The position numbers were made by a program, and so were the translations under genes. Of a DNA stretch of 64,000 bases, positions 31,050-42,344 are shown piece by piece. Origin of the DNA: Bathynomus jamesi (taxonomy: Eukaryota > Arthropoda > Malacostraca > Isopoda > Cirolanidae); assembly GCA_023014485.1 (NCBI GenBank), contig JAJOZX010003301.1, forward strand, positions 62,001-126,000. Reading direction: 5' to 3'. Position 1 is the stretch's first letter. Each line of letters begins with the position of its first letter. Under the pieces are notes generated by a model. The model saw nothing but the letters and a program-made list of their open reading frames with translations, was not told the DNA's origin and did no database searches.

Positions 31050-31203
31050 GCAAATAACTGCAATGACCGCGCAGTATATAAATGAATAGAAACGACATAA
31101 GTATTAAGGAACGTTTCTGCACACGAGGAGGAGAGATAACGAAATAATGAAAAATGAGGCGAACCGCCTGGGAATCGAACCCAGGGCCTTCCAATTGCCG
31201 GTC
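31049..31203 (-). repeat. solitary truncated 264-bp array unit
   Basis: Begins TGCAAATAACTGCAATGACC directly after (TA)n, at exactly the nucleotide where the large array's right end meets (TA)n, and stops inside the tRNA-like gene after GCCGGTC. Confidence 0.92.
31160..31203 (-). pseudogene. truncated tRNA-like gene
   Basis: Only the 3' half (T arm and anticodon side) remains; A box lost. Confidence 0.75.
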
Positions 31204-31262
31204 ATTAGACGAAAGCGCTTGAGCACCAGTTTTGTGTTTCCTTTCCTTCGTGGTTTTATCAT

Positions 31263-31265
<3 letters not shown>
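31204..31265 (+). mobile_element. Penelope-like fragment, inverted copy of 27235-27290
   Basis: ATTAGACGAAAGCGCTTGAG onward mirrors the 27.2-kb block; the 5' half of the hammerhead-like motif is lost. ACGCGTTTAAGT at 31339 also recurs at 60900. Confidence 0.5.
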
Positions 31266-31309
<44 letters not shown>

Positions 31310-31347
31310 GGCAGTTTTCCTTTTTCGTTGTATTTCACGCGTTTAAG

Positions 31348-31400
<53 letters not shown>
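31266..31400. repeat. two (TA)n tracts
   Basis: 31266-31307 and 31351-31400, separated by a short unique spacer. Confidence 0.85.
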
Positions 31401-31403
<3 letters not shown>

Positions 31404-31720
31404 ACGCAGCAAGGAGTGAGCCGAAATCAAGGTCTCTGAGGCTCAACGATGCCTTTATTTTTTAATAAATTTTGAAAAGATTATATAGTGTATAAGATGT
31501 ATGTATATGTAGAGAGGAATGGAGGTAGAAGTGTGTGTGTTTGAGAGCATGCTGGACTGCTCACAGGGTAGATGAGACACGGAAAAAGATCAGCTAAGGA
31601 GGACAGTGACAGAAGAAATAGGAGTTCCAGCACTCCCTCTCTCCTGGCTAACGTCCCCTCCGGAGTACTTCCCTAAACGATTGGTGTCTACAATCTCCTC
31701 CTCTACAGTATCTAAACCAG
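31400..31720. repeat. dispersed repeat, copy 2
   Basis: Same blocks as 25860-26265, slightly shorter; no ORF. Confidence 0.8.
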
Positions 31721-32369
31721 AAAAAAATAAGTAAAATAACAAAAATTTTGTAGAAGAGAATAAAATATTTGAGAATAAAATGCATTCTTTGTAGAATCTC
31801 GTTCATTTTGTTGACAGGTTAATACTTTGCGCAGTAAGATATGTTACGCGGGCGAAATTCAAAATTATAAAGGACGGAAGTCTTTTTGAACGAAAGAACA
31901 TTTTATCCGAAATGGTTTCTCGAAAAAAATCTTCAAAAAAGTTTCAAACTTCATACGTACGTTTCGCGTAAAACGTAAGACTCGTTATTTCGTGAGAATA
32001 CTTTTCCGTCTCAAGCTTGATAATTAAACTTAAATGTTAATAACAAATGACATGGTCCGAATGCAAAATAACGAAACTAACTTGAGAATTTAATCTGAAG
32101 TGACATTAAAAGTATTAAGCAATTGCTCTTAGCAACTCGTTCAACTCCAAAATATTGTATAAAGCATTAGACAAAGTTATATGGATTCACGATACTTTTA
32201 ATTGTATTTACATACAGTTAAATATATAATCCTAATCAATAACGAAAGCCGTTGTTACTCTTACAAATTCACGCACGAATGGTCAACCATCGACAAATTA
32301 TCACTTCGATTAATTTAAATTAGGTTAATTATATGAAGTTAATACAAGTGACCGTAAAATTTCACAACG

Positions 32370-32401
<32 letters not shown>

Positions 32402-32402
32402 A
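31721..32402. other. AT-rich intergenic sequence
   Basis: No feature recognised other than (TA)(TG) at 32370-32400. Confidence 0.4.
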
Positions 32403-32480
32403 CAGGGTGACCACATGATAAAATAGCCTCATTACTTCTTTAACAAAACTCAATGGGGGCTACTTTATCTTGGGTAACCA
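32403..32480. mobile_element. 78-bp micro-MITE
   Basis: CAGGGTGACCACATGATAAA and mirrored TGGTTACCCAAGATAAAGTA are imperfect inverted ends, TA on both sides. Confidence 0.6.
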
Positions 32481-32481
32481 T

Positions 32482-32483
<2 letters not shown>

Positions 32484-32541
<58 letters not shown>
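32484..32541. repeat. (TA)n microsatellite
   Basis: Nearly pure TA. Confidence 0.9.
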
Positions 32542-32543
<2 letters not shown>

Positions 32544-33240
32544 CCAACTGGACCTGACAGAGACGTATTCCAAAACACCTTAGCTTAGCAACATGCCATC
32601 AACAATGCGATATAACTCATCAAACCAAACTCGACAAAGATGACGTCATAACAAGCAAGACTAAGATGACGTCACCACGAGGTTTCACTCAAGGCATGAG
32701 GACATGCATTGGCTATCACCTCACAACTTCGTTACAGGGACATCAGGACGCCTCATACCTTTACCTCAACGTCTCCTCGTTCTTCGAAGTTGTTCGAACA
32801 CCAAGTTGTCACCAACTAGTGACCCACGAGCTACCACCATTTGAACATCATTCGTGCAAGCCCTCAGTGGCCTTTTAATATCACTCAATTAACTTTGTAT
32901 AAAGGTTATTTATTATTGCTGCGCGTTATTAATTGTCATATTGTAAGCATTAATTCAAGTGTACACATTACAGTATTTCCAATGTAAACAATCAACAATT
33001 CTGTCGCATTCATAAATCATTTGAATCAATTTATTTTGTGTTAAATAAAGGAAGAAAACGGAATCTATCAATCAACCTAATTAATAACTTAACTAATAAC
33101 ATTACTTTGATCTGAAAGATCAGGTGACTTCGGCCAAAGCATTCATTAATAACATTCACTTAATAATCATTATCAAATAACGGTAATTACCATCATTCAT
33201 TATGGTACCGATTTACGTATTGAACATGGCTACAAACTGG
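32542..33240 (+). mobile_element. possible solo LTR
   Basis: Two CRE-like TGACGTCA sites (about 32640 and 32667), a TATAAAGG box near 32897, an AATAAA near 33043, and an end TTGAACA followed by TGGCTACAAACTGG, where TGG after a terminal CA would fit a tRNA primer site. No 5' TG boundary could be fixed and there is no second copy, so this stays tentative. The short ORF at 32666-32878 is not recognised. Confidence 0.3.
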
Positions 33241-33263
33241 CCATTAAGCACAATTATAATTGG

Positions 33264-33302
<39 letters not shown>

Positions 33303-33479
33303 CCTGATTGCCCGTGGCGAACGAGATTTGTAACCGGACGAGTGAATATCGTAAAAGGTTTTTAATTTTTTGGAATAATACTTGAAAAATTTATTTACAC
33401 GTTTATTATTAGCAAATATAATTTTATCTTAAATGCCATTTTCAATCTTTGTTCGGATTGGCGAATGAAGCGTCAACAT
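33241..33479. other. intergenic with (TA)n at 33268-33300
   Basis: Possible LINE 3' UTR beyond 33340; no ORF. Confidence 0.4.
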
Positions 33480-35743
33480 ATTTTCTCAACCTTTCTTTTC
33501 AACCTTTCAGATGTTCCGCGTGATGATTCCTCATTTCACGGAGGTCAGGCTTCTTGCCCCTCCTCTTCAGTTGGCCTGGTGAAGTAAAGCGTTATTTTCT
33601 TATGTTCTTCTCCTCACACAGGCAGGTACTCCCGGCTCATCTGGAATTGTTCTGAGCTTGGCGTCTACTCCTTTTTTAAAGATATCCACCGCTACACCGC
33701 TTGTGTTCCTTAGGCAGTTGGCTCAACAGTCTTGGTCCTCTCACAGCAAAACTATTTTCGTTCAGGGTTGAAGATATTCCCGGTCTAGAATTTAGTTTGG
33801 AAACACGACACATTCTTCCTTTCCTACTGTTCATTGTTGTTTGAGTAGTTATAGGGTTCAAAGTAAGATTAGGGACTAATTCCTCCATTATTTTCCAAAT
33901 GTAAGTAAAAGTGTACCTCTCTCTTCTTTCCAGCGAATACATATTTAATTCACGTAACCTTTCCCAGTAATTTAGTTCTTTGCATCCATTGATCTTGGCT
34001 CTGAAGCTTATATGAATCCCTTCTAGTTGGCTAGTCTTCTTTTTTATATGGGGATGTTAAGACACAGCAATATTCCAACTTTGGTATGATCCATGTTTTC
34101 AACAAAAGAATCATTATATTCATATCCCTTCTTTTAAAGGTTCTCAGTATCTGTCCAGTTATTATTCTTGCTGTGCTACCTAATTTTGTTTCAAATTTCG
34201 CGTCATCAGTCATGACAAGTGCTTTAGATTTTCTCTAAATTTCCTGTCCAGTTGGGATAATCCCATGGATTTTCGGTTCTCACTTCTTTCGTACCTTAAT
34301 AGTTGAAAATTTTCACGTGTTAAATTTCATATTATTGCTTTCAGACTATGATAATTGTAGATTTTGTTCATGTCTGTTTGTAGAGATTCTGTATCATCTG
34401 GGTTTATTATTTTTCTATGAATTTTTGTATCATTGGCAAAGGATTACTGCTGTCACTGGTAACTTCATCTATACCAGTTAACATGATTATGAAGATAATG
34501 GAGTTAACCCTTTCATACCTGATTTTCGTTTACTTTTCATGCCACAAAAAACACTTGTGTTATAATTATCTCCAGAATGACTAAAATCTCATAAAATTTG
34601 ATGGTCTCATTTGCGCCCATACGGCATGAAAGGGTTAATACCGTTCCTTGTGGTGCTGAGCTAAGACCCACTGACTCCGATGAAGGTATTCCTTGAACTG
34701 TAACGACTTGGTGCCGCTCACTAAGCGAATTATATACCTATTTTCCTACTTTTCATATTATTTCCATATATCTCAGTTTGTGCTATGATTCCATGGTCAC
34801 ACTTGTCGAACGCCTTGGCAAAGTCTGTATATATTGCATCATAGTTTTCATTACTTTCCAATACATCAATAATGTTGTTAGTGTGTTCCATTAGTTGTGA
34901 TAGGCATGATCATTCTGACCGGAATCCATGTTGGCCATTATTAAATTTTTTCCAAGTTTCCAAAAAGTTTTTTCTCTAACTATTCTTTCAAATATTTTGG
35001 TGAGACGAGATGTAAGCCATACTGGCATATAGCTTTTGGCCTCAGATCGATCTCCTCCTTTATATCATATATTGGAATTATGTTCGCTCTCTTCAGGATG
35101 CTCGTTATTTCTCCCGTGTCTGTTGATCGTCTCCATATCCAATATAAGGGAGTTAGTGATTTCATTCTTGCAGTTTTTGATTAGTATGGTATTCCATTTG
35201 TCCGGGTCTGCTGCCGAGTGTGTTTTTATTTTCCCTATACCTATAGCTTGTGTGCTATCATCTGTTGTGAAGTCAAAGTCCGTTATACTTTCCCCTTGTA
35301 ATTATTCTTCAAAGAACGCGCTTCTATCGCATATTATTTTATCAGTTTTGGGGATACTGAAAGATGATTGATACTGAGCTCTTAATATTTCAGATACTTC
35401 TTTTAGAATTATCGGTTAAAACCTTGTTTTCATTCTTCAAAGTTCCGATAGTCGCGAGTTTTCGTCTTCCTTTTTGCAAAATTATAGAAGTATTTTGAGT
35501 TAACTTTCGTCGCTTCTATAGCGTCATCATCTTTCTCTGTATGGTTCTCATTTATACCCTGTATGACGCCATCTATATTTTCTAGTTTATCATTTAATAT
35601 TTTTCTAATGCTGTCTTTGTAGTTTCTTAATTTTACAGTCACTCTTTTTCTCTCGGGAAACATTGACCCTATTTGTATCTCGAACCTGCTTCTCTTTCCT
35701 CTTTGTTGTATTTTCGGAACATGTCTTTCCACCGTTCCTAGCG

Positions 35744-35745
<2 letters not shown>
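33480..35745 (-). pseudogene. LINE reverse transcriptase relic (same family as 42975-44207)
   Basis: Read from 35745 leftward: a pre-RT linker (KVNSKYFYNFAKRKTKTR), early RT (EEIDLRPKAICQYGLHLVSP), then TARIITGQILRTFKRRDMNI and TWIIPKLEYCCVL, and the C-terminus MYSLERRERYTFTYIWKI, SFAVRGPRLLSQLPK. It is heavily frameshifted and hosts a piggyBac MITE. The 3' untranslated part shares TTTCACGGAGGTCAGGCTTC with other LINE ends in the window. Confidence 0.8.
34508..34634. mobile_element. piggyBac-like MITE with exact TTAA duplication
   Basis: 127 bp; TIRs CCCTTTCATACC / CCCTTTCATGCC; TTAA on both sides (34504-34507, 34635-34638). Confidence 0.85.

Positions 35746-35746
<1 letters not shown>

Positions 35747-35779
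<33 letters not shown>
35747..35779. repeat. (TA)n microsatellite at LINE 5' boundary
   Basis: About 33 bp of TA where the recognisable LINE stops. Confidence 0.85.
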
Positions 35780-35782
<3 letters not shown>

Positions 35783-35851
35783 CGTTCACAGCTTCGCTCC
35801 AAAGGAACTTAATTTTCAGAGATTCTCCCGAAACGTTGGCTAATATGTATG

Positions 35852-35852
<1 letters not shown>

Positions 35853-35947
<95 letters not shown>
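35853..35947. repeat. (CT)n microsatellite
   Basis: About 95 bp of uninterrupted CT. Confidence 0.95.
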
Positions 35948-35950
<3 letters not shown>

Positions 35951-36023
35951 ATTATAAAGAAAAAAAAATTTGTAAAATATGTTGCATGCGTGTAAAAATT
36001 ATAAAGGATTTTTAATATATATA

Positions 36024-36414
36024 CAGGGTGTCTCAAAAGTCGCGCACCATAGGCTTTATTCAGACTTACGAAGTTTACGAGTCGAAATGGTTTATAAGTG
36101 ATGTTTAATTACAATATATGTTCGAATAATAAAATTAATAGAATGTACAATTAATCAAAAAGCTATTTTCAAATAATTAAATTGAATGAAGCTATATTAG
36201 CCAAAGGTGCGCGACCTCTGAAACACCCTTCGTTAATATAGCTTTATTCAGTTAATATAGCTTTATTCAATTTAATTATTTGAAAATAGCTTTTTGATTA
36301 ATTGTACATTCTATTAATTTTATTATTCGAACATATATTGTAATTAAACATCACTTATAAACCATTTCGACTCGTAAACCTCTAAGTCTGAATAAAGCGA
36401 CTTTTGAGACACTT
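36024..36414. mobile_element. fold-back dimer of a mariner MITE
   Basis: 36024-36230 is a complete ~207-bp MITE (CAGGGTGTCTCAAAAGTCGC at the left; mirrored GGGTGTTTCAGAGGTCGC at the right). It is followed at once by an inverted copy of its own body (36231-36414), so ~150-bp arms pair almost perfectly. The second copy lost 12 bp of its TIR. Confidence 0.85.
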
Positions 36415-36768
36415 TGTAGGCTATATATATATTGCAAAAAAAAAAAGGTTTACTCGCTGTTCTTTATCGTATCCAATAGAAAATCCATTTACATATAAAA
36501 TAAACTGTATAGTTTCAATAAATTACTGCTTATATGTTGTAAAAACATATAAAACATGTATTTTAAATATATGAAACAGACTTACTTTCTTTCATTGGTA
36601 CAGCATAAGTTCAATAACTTTTTTCCACTTCTATTTCGAGCCCAAAATAGGGATAAGACGATAGCCGATAAAATAAATGCTAAATGTCATAAAACAAAGA
36701 AAAATATGTAAAATGCGTGTAAAATTCTAAAAGATTTTATATTTTAATATTTGGCTTAGGCCCAAAAG
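36415..36768. other. AT-rich intergenic sequence
   Basis: Nothing recognised. Confidence 0.4.
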
Positions 36769-37136
36769 TAAGGTGACCAGATTTTCTGGAGTTAAAAGCG
36801 AGACATCTCTTGAATAATGAATAGAAAATATTGCGCTCGCTTACATCCAATAGTCTACTGGTATAAAATAGGTTGTAACAAAATTATACTTACTGAATGC
36901 GCAAAAAACCTGTTTATCTTTTAATTATCGTACTTTTCACATATATTTTGCTTTACGGCAGCAAAAGTTCCTGAAAGTCATATTGCTTACGAGTAGTAAT
37001 TTTGATAAAGCGGGACATTTAAGTTCATGTCCCAAAGCGGGACATTTCCGCGTCCACTAAAGTTTCTTGGGGACAGCTGGACAAATAGCTCAAAACGGGG
37101 ACAGTCCCGCCGAAATTGGGACGTCTGGTCAGCTTA
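36769..37136. mobile_element. hAT-like MITE
   Basis: TAAGGTGACCAGATTT at the left and mirrored TAAGCTGACCAGACGTCCCA at the right; flanks CCCAAAAG / CTCAAGAG match at 6 of 8. Interior has repeated AAAGCGGGACATTT. Confidence 0.55.
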
Positions 37137-37318
37137 CTCAAGAGCGGGTTTTCAACTTCTTTTTTTTTTAACCCTTTCGACAAAAAACAAATTCGTAACC
37201 CGACTTCCCTAAGCGATGATGCAGCGTACTTAAATTTCGCAAACAGCTCCCGAACTATTTCCCACGTGACGATGGAAGGTTTGGCAAGAGCTGGATACCT
37301 AATCCGTTTAGTGAAAGG

Positions 37319-37555
37319 GTGGTAGAGTCTGCCGAACTTGCGGGAAACCTACACGATAAATTGATTGAACGTTCTTCCGACACGACCCCGCAGTTGTCAT
37401 CCCCGTCAGAAGACTCGTGTACATATTGGATAGCACGGAAAAGTGAGTATCCGGAACTTGTGTCTGAAGCACTGAAAGTTTTAATTACATTCGCAACCTC
37501 ATATTTATGCGAATTGCGCTTCTCATCAATAGTTGCAATTAAAACAAAGCAATGA
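37319..37555 (+). pseudogene. hAT (ZBED5-like) transposase C-terminal fragment
   Basis: YWIARKSEYPELVSEALKVL then TFATSYLCELRFSSIVAIKT: the hAT dimerisation block as in ZBED5-type proteins. Upstream pieces are unclear. A hAT-like end (TTGAGAAACAGTG) lies near 37886. Confidence 0.7.
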
Positions 37556-38205
37556 AACTGACTGCCTATGTGTTATTCCATGTTTACTTTATTCAGCTGA
37601 ATATAGGAAGATTAACAAATGCGAAGCAGGCACAGATAGCTCACTGAAATACGTAGACTATCAGTTTCATCTGAAGATTACGACTACAAGAAAATAATTT
37701 TAACTGTAAAACTGTAACGTTAAAGACAATTTTTCATTGAAAAAAAATAGTGTCTGATTTTACATATTACTGTAATTTTCACTGGAAAAATAAACTTCGA
37801 TTTTCCATATAATTTTTTTTTTTTTGCTAAGCACACGGACCCCCTAGCTGAGCACCTCCCGCGAACTCCAGATTGAGAAACAGTGCCTGTGAGGATATAA
37901 AAAACTATTTTCGACTCCTCTTTTATGATACTTAGTAATAATCAGGGGACAGGAAAGTATGCCATTTTCAAAATTCTAAGCATACCTTGATAGACTGTAT
38001 TAGAGTACTTAGTGACATGCAATAAATAAATGTCTGCAGTGAAATTAATTGTACATTGTACTGTACATACACACGATATGCAAAAGTGATTACTGTATTT
38101 AGCTTTTTCCTATCACCAAAGTACCAATTTGTTTTAGTAAAATATGAAAAAATTACAGAATTTCCAGAAACGATGCTTCAAAATGTCATATTTTTCTTAT
38201 TGTTA

Positions 38206-38206
<1 letters not shown>
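37556..38206. other. intergenic, tail of the hAT relic
   Basis: No further ORF; 37801-37900 contains the putative hAT right end. Confidence 0.4.

Positions 38207-38253
<47 letters not shown>
38207..38253. repeat. (TA)n microsatellite
   Basis: Flanks the mariner on its left. Confidence 0.9.
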
Positions 38254-38256
<3 letters not shown>

Positions 38257-39016
38257 GGTGTCCCATAAGTCCGGCATCATAGAAGAAATTCATATTTTTC
38301 TATTTCTACAAACCATAATTCATATGCTCGGGATGCCAATTTCCCGTCCACCATTCTGTTCAGTGACGAGGCTGTTTTTTATGGAAATGGTGAGGTAAAT
38401 CGACAGAACACCCGCTACTGGTCTCAAAACAACCCTCACTGGTATACCTCTTCAAAGGAACAAGGTGCATCTCGGGTGATGGTATGGTGTGGCATTTGGA
38501 AGGATCGCATCATAGGCCCTCCTCTTTTTCGTTGAACATGTCACTGGAGGCACCTACCTACGTATGCTCAAGGAAGAAGCATTTCCCAGTGTCTTGAACG
38601 AAGAAGGAAATTTCCCAACATGGTTCCAGCAAGACGGCGCTCCTGCACATTACAGCACCCAAGTAAGGGAATACCTATACCAACAATTCCCTGGTCATTG
38701 GATAGGACGTCGAGGGCCTGTGGAATGGCCAGCTAGAAGCCCGGATCTCACGCCACTAGATTTTTATCTCTGGGGCCACTTGAAAGCGCTGGTATATGCA
38801 GAGAAAATTAGGAGTGTTGAACATTTGCGGCAGCGCATTATTGGGGCATGTAACACCATTACTCCTGACATCATTCACCGTGTGCTTGCTGACTGGGTAT
38901 CACGTCTGAATTTGTGTATTGAAAACAATGGTGGACATATTGAGCACGTTCTGTAAATAAAAGCTTTTGTTTTGCATTTTTTTTTTCCAATGATGCCGGA
39001 CTTATGGGACACCCTG
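38254..39016 (+). mobile_element. N-terminally deleted mariner, DD41D group
   Basis: 763 bp; CAGGGTGTCCCATAAGTCCG and its mirror at the right end, TA on both sides; the TIR is about 27 bp (GGCATCAT included). Confidence 0.9.
38350..38956 (+). pseudogene. mariner transposase, DD41D, catalytic domain only
   Basis: First aspartate in FSDEAVFYGNGEVNRQN, second in WFQQDGAPAHYS, third in ARSPDLTPLDFYLWG, with 41 residues between the last two, the spacing of the DD41D group. The helix-turn-helix half is deleted and one base change near 38530 shifts the frame between PPLF and FVEHVTGG. It otherwise runs to a normal stop. Confidence 0.88.
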
Positions 39017-39022
39017 TATATA

Positions 39023-39085
<63 letters not shown>

Positions 39086-39115
39086 TGTGATATATATGTG
39101 TGTGTATATATATAT
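39017..39115. repeat. (TA)n microsatellite
   Basis: Long TA tract with a short TGTGTGTG interruption. Confidence 0.9.
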
Positions 39116-39124
39116 ACGGTTATT

Positions 39125-39253
39125 TACATTTCTACGCCATTCGAATTTTGAACACTTCCACATGGTGACCATCACTCATCGTTGCAGTGTGCATTTCTAC
39201 GCTCAAACTTATTAGAGCATTAGCAAGATGCTCCTTTGGAATGGATCCAATAA
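39125..39253 (-). pseudogene. mariner transposase C-terminal scrap
   Basis: Minus strand reads GSIPKEHLANALISLSVEM, matching the tail in the element at 63567-63953 (ESIPQEHFAHVLMEFERRI). Confidence 0.6.
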
Positions 39254-40084
39254 CTAGTGGTGTACCGATTAATCGTCATCGGCAGAATCGGCCATTTTTT
39301 TGGCATCGGGCAAATTTAGCCGATTCTCTCACCGTCTTTGAAATTTAAAAATTTTTATGACCAAAAAAAATCTATACTTATAGTAAAATGAACATACAAA
39401 CAACACTATTTATGATAATTTATACTCATTTCAAGGTGTAATTATTTAAAAAATATTTTACATTCACGAAAAGGCAAAGCTTAACAAGTTGCCCATAAAT
39501 TTACATATTCTCTCTAACCAGTTAATCTCTAAATATTATAAACTATCGTAATCTCCTACTCTATATTAATAATAATTCTACATTAAGTTGTACTTTATAA
39601 TTTATATTAAACTATATTATTATGTTGACTTTCTTTTAAAGTATTTTAATAATTTTATAAACCCAAATTAATTTAAATTATATATCCATTGTTTTTATTC
39701 AAATTGTTCACCAACTACTGGAAATTTTAATGAAAAATTTTGTTGTTGTTGACATTGTTGAAGAAAGAAAATACCTTTAATAAAAGGAAAAACAATTACT
39801 TTAAATATTGATATTCAATTTATGAAACTAAAATAAAATTATTTTAGCAATTTACTGAGTAATAAAACTATTTAACAACATTTTAGCTTCAGTATATGAG
39901 CAACAAATTCCAGGGCTGTTTATTGTGGAGTGAGATAAGGATAAGCATTTAAACAAATTTGAAATGTAAAAATAGAAAAATTGAAACTTTTCACATTAGA
40001 TTAGTAAAATTTATGAAGGGAATTGATTTTTTTTAAATATAGGCAAATATAAACTAAATTTTGAGATCGGTATATCACTAATTA
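39254..40084. other. AT-rich sequence, possible diverged hAT
   Basis: TAGTGGTGTACCGATTAATC at 39256 and mirrored TAGTGATATACCGATC at 40080 hint at an element, but no clean target duplication was found and there is no ORF. Confidence 0.35.
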
Positions 40085-40268
40085 TATATATATATATATA
40101 TATACCCTGGCCAAATTATTAGACTCAGTGGCTGAAAATTTTCTTTAATGGAACAACCTATTTTTTCCATTTTATATTTATTTTTACGTATATTAGGAAC
40201 TTCTAAATTATTTGCTACTTTCTTCTTAACATAATGCGTGAGTGTAGATGCGAGTGTCAGTCTTGTGC

Positions 40269-40294
40269 GGGGGGGGGGGGGGGGGGGGGGGGGG
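40269..40294 (+). repeat. homopolymer G26
   Basis: Twenty-six consecutive G; could form a G-quadruplex and is error-prone to sequence. Confidence 0.9.
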
Positions 40295-40558
40295 AATGTG
40301 GTGATAAGGAAATCTAGCCTCGCACGTCATCTGTAACGCCTTGTATTGTTTACCATTTATTTCAGTTTCAAAGCACTCTTTACACTGATTGGATGTTACT
40401 TCACACAGAAGCTTAAATTTGCTTAAATTAATACACTTTTTTATGCTCTACTATAGTTTAGTGTGTGAAATTTTAACTGTACCTTGCTACTTTACAGTTT
40501 TGTAGTTATTTTCTTTGTTCTTGTTCTAATTGATAATATGGGCCGATTGTGTGATATT

Positions 40559-40680
40559 ATGCCACGTAAAAAGGCGCGGATTAGTGGTTTATTGATTGCC
40601 GATACTTTTTCACAAAGAGAGATAGCGCGTAAACTGACTGTGTCTCAATCAAGTGTCCAAAGAATCTCGTCAGTCAGTCT
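40559..40680 (+). pseudogene. Tc1 transposase N-terminal fragment
   Basis: MPRKKARISGLLIADTFSQR followed by EIARKLTVSQSSVQRI is a complete first helix-turn-helix; the rest of the protein is deleted and the frame runs into the right TIR. Confidence 0.75.
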
Positions 40681-40691
40681 AATAATTTGGA

Positions 40692-40693
<2 letters not shown>

Positions 40694-40740
<47 letters not shown>
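40694..40740. repeat. (GT)n microsatellite
   Basis: Wedged between two Tc1-like elements. Confidence 0.9.
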
Positions 40741-40742
<2 letters not shown>

Positions 40743-40743
<1 letters not shown>

Positions 40744-42344
40744 ACTAGGGGTCAAAACTATGAATCCACTTGATTTTTACTGATTTTCATAGTTACAATG
40801 TAGTTAAACCATATTATTCATCACTGTAGAATACATGTATGACTTGGTCTTACACCTTTCTAACTCCTATTTATCACAATATTATGTTAGTATTATTTTT
40901 CATGTAGAATTGAAGAAATCAAAGACGACAGTTTTGACTACATTTCATCACTGCCTGGTTTGGAAACAATATACTTATTACAATGTTGTATAAAGTTTCG
41001 AAATACATGGATGGGTGTTGCTGCTGATAGTCTGTTGTATAAATTAATAAGTATCTTTCTATTTTATCATATAATATTATTATATTATCATTAGTAACAA
41101 TATTAATAATCCAATTCCTTTTGCAGGTTCATACAATTTTTTCTGCCCCAGAAAAACACTGAATAATTTTTCAACATGCCAAATGATCTCAGTGAAACAG
41201 TAAGGGGCCAAATTGTTGCTCTAAAACATGAAGTAGTATCTCAGCGCCAGATTGCTGCCAAAATAAGTCTCGAAAGGCGCAGTTCAGAGAACACTGCAAA
41301 TATTTAAAGAGGCTGGGACTTGTTCATCAAGAACAAGGTCAGGTAGACCTAAGACAACGACTCCATCAGAGGATCCGTTCATCAAACTTTCGTCTCTGCG
41401 TGATAGAACAGCAACTCCGGCTCAGATTCAGCCAACAATCAAGAAACAACGAGTGAAACCTGTAAGAAAATCTACAGTTAAAAGAAGGCTTGTGGCTGAG
41501 AGGCTACATGGGAGGGTAGCAGTCTCCAAACTACTTCTAAGGCCTCAGAATATGGCTAAGCGCTTAGCATGGGCGAAATAATACAAAAATTTCACTGCTG
41601 AAGATTGGAAAAACGTTTTAATACAGATGAGTCAAAGTTCGAGCTTTTTGGTAATCATCGAAGGTTCTATATCAGACGTTGAAGTGGTGAGAGATTGCTT
41701 AAGCAGTGCATAAAACCTTCAGTTAAGCATGGTGGTGGACATATCCAAGTCTGAGGTTGCTTCAGTTACAATGGAGTTGGTGACCTCCACAGAATGAATT
41801 ATTTCCTGCCAAAGAGAAATATCACTCCATCATTCAAAGACATGTCATACCATCTGGCTTGAGACTGTGTGGTCAAGGCTTCTTGTTTCAACAAGACAAT
41901 GACCGTAAGCACACATCCAAGCTTTGTAAGGACTATTTAAAACATAAGGAAGAAGGTGTCCTGATCATTACGGATTCTCCGGCCTAATCCCCAGATCTCA
42001 ATCCCATCGAACATTTATGGGAACACGAAATAACAAGCCAGGATATCCTCTGGGATGCTCTTCAGCTGTGTTGGGATAACTTCAAACTTCATACCATCCA
42101 TAACCTTGTCAAATCAATGTATGATAGAGTACAAGCAGTTCTCGAGGCAAAAGGATGTCACGCAAAATATTAAAGCATTTTCATTATTTTCAATGTTTTT
42201 GTGCACTTTGATAACATTTATTCATTATTAAAACTTTTTTGCGCCTAATGAGACCCTATTTTAATGTACTGTTTGTAATTCCTTTCGTTTTATAAGCAAA
42301 ATACATATTTTGTCTTGGTGGACTCATAGTTTTGATCCCTACTG
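40743..42344 (+). mobile_element. full-length Tc1-like element (1.6 kb)
   Basis: TIRs CACTAGGGGTCAAAACTATG and mirrored CAGTAGGGATCAAAACTATG, TA on each side; 1602 bp, a typical intact length. Confidence 0.85.
41176..42173 (+). pseudogene. Tc1-like transposase, many stops
   Basis: MPNDLSETVRGQIVALKHEV opens the first HTH; SQRQIAAKISLERR, GRPR-like SGRPKT region and TDESKFELFGNHRR (first catalytic D) follow. VKHGGGHIQV, FQQDNDRKHTS-equivalent and PNPQISIPSNIYG (NPIEHLW-equivalent) are recoverable in other frames. More than five frameshifts or stops. Confidence 0.8.

Larger units (their letters stand above)
40105..40695 (+). mobile_element. internally deleted Tc1-like element
   Basis: Left CCCTGGCCAAATTATTAGAC and mirrored right CACTGTCCAAATTATTAGAC; TA tract on the left, (GT)n on the right. 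Confidence 0.8.
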
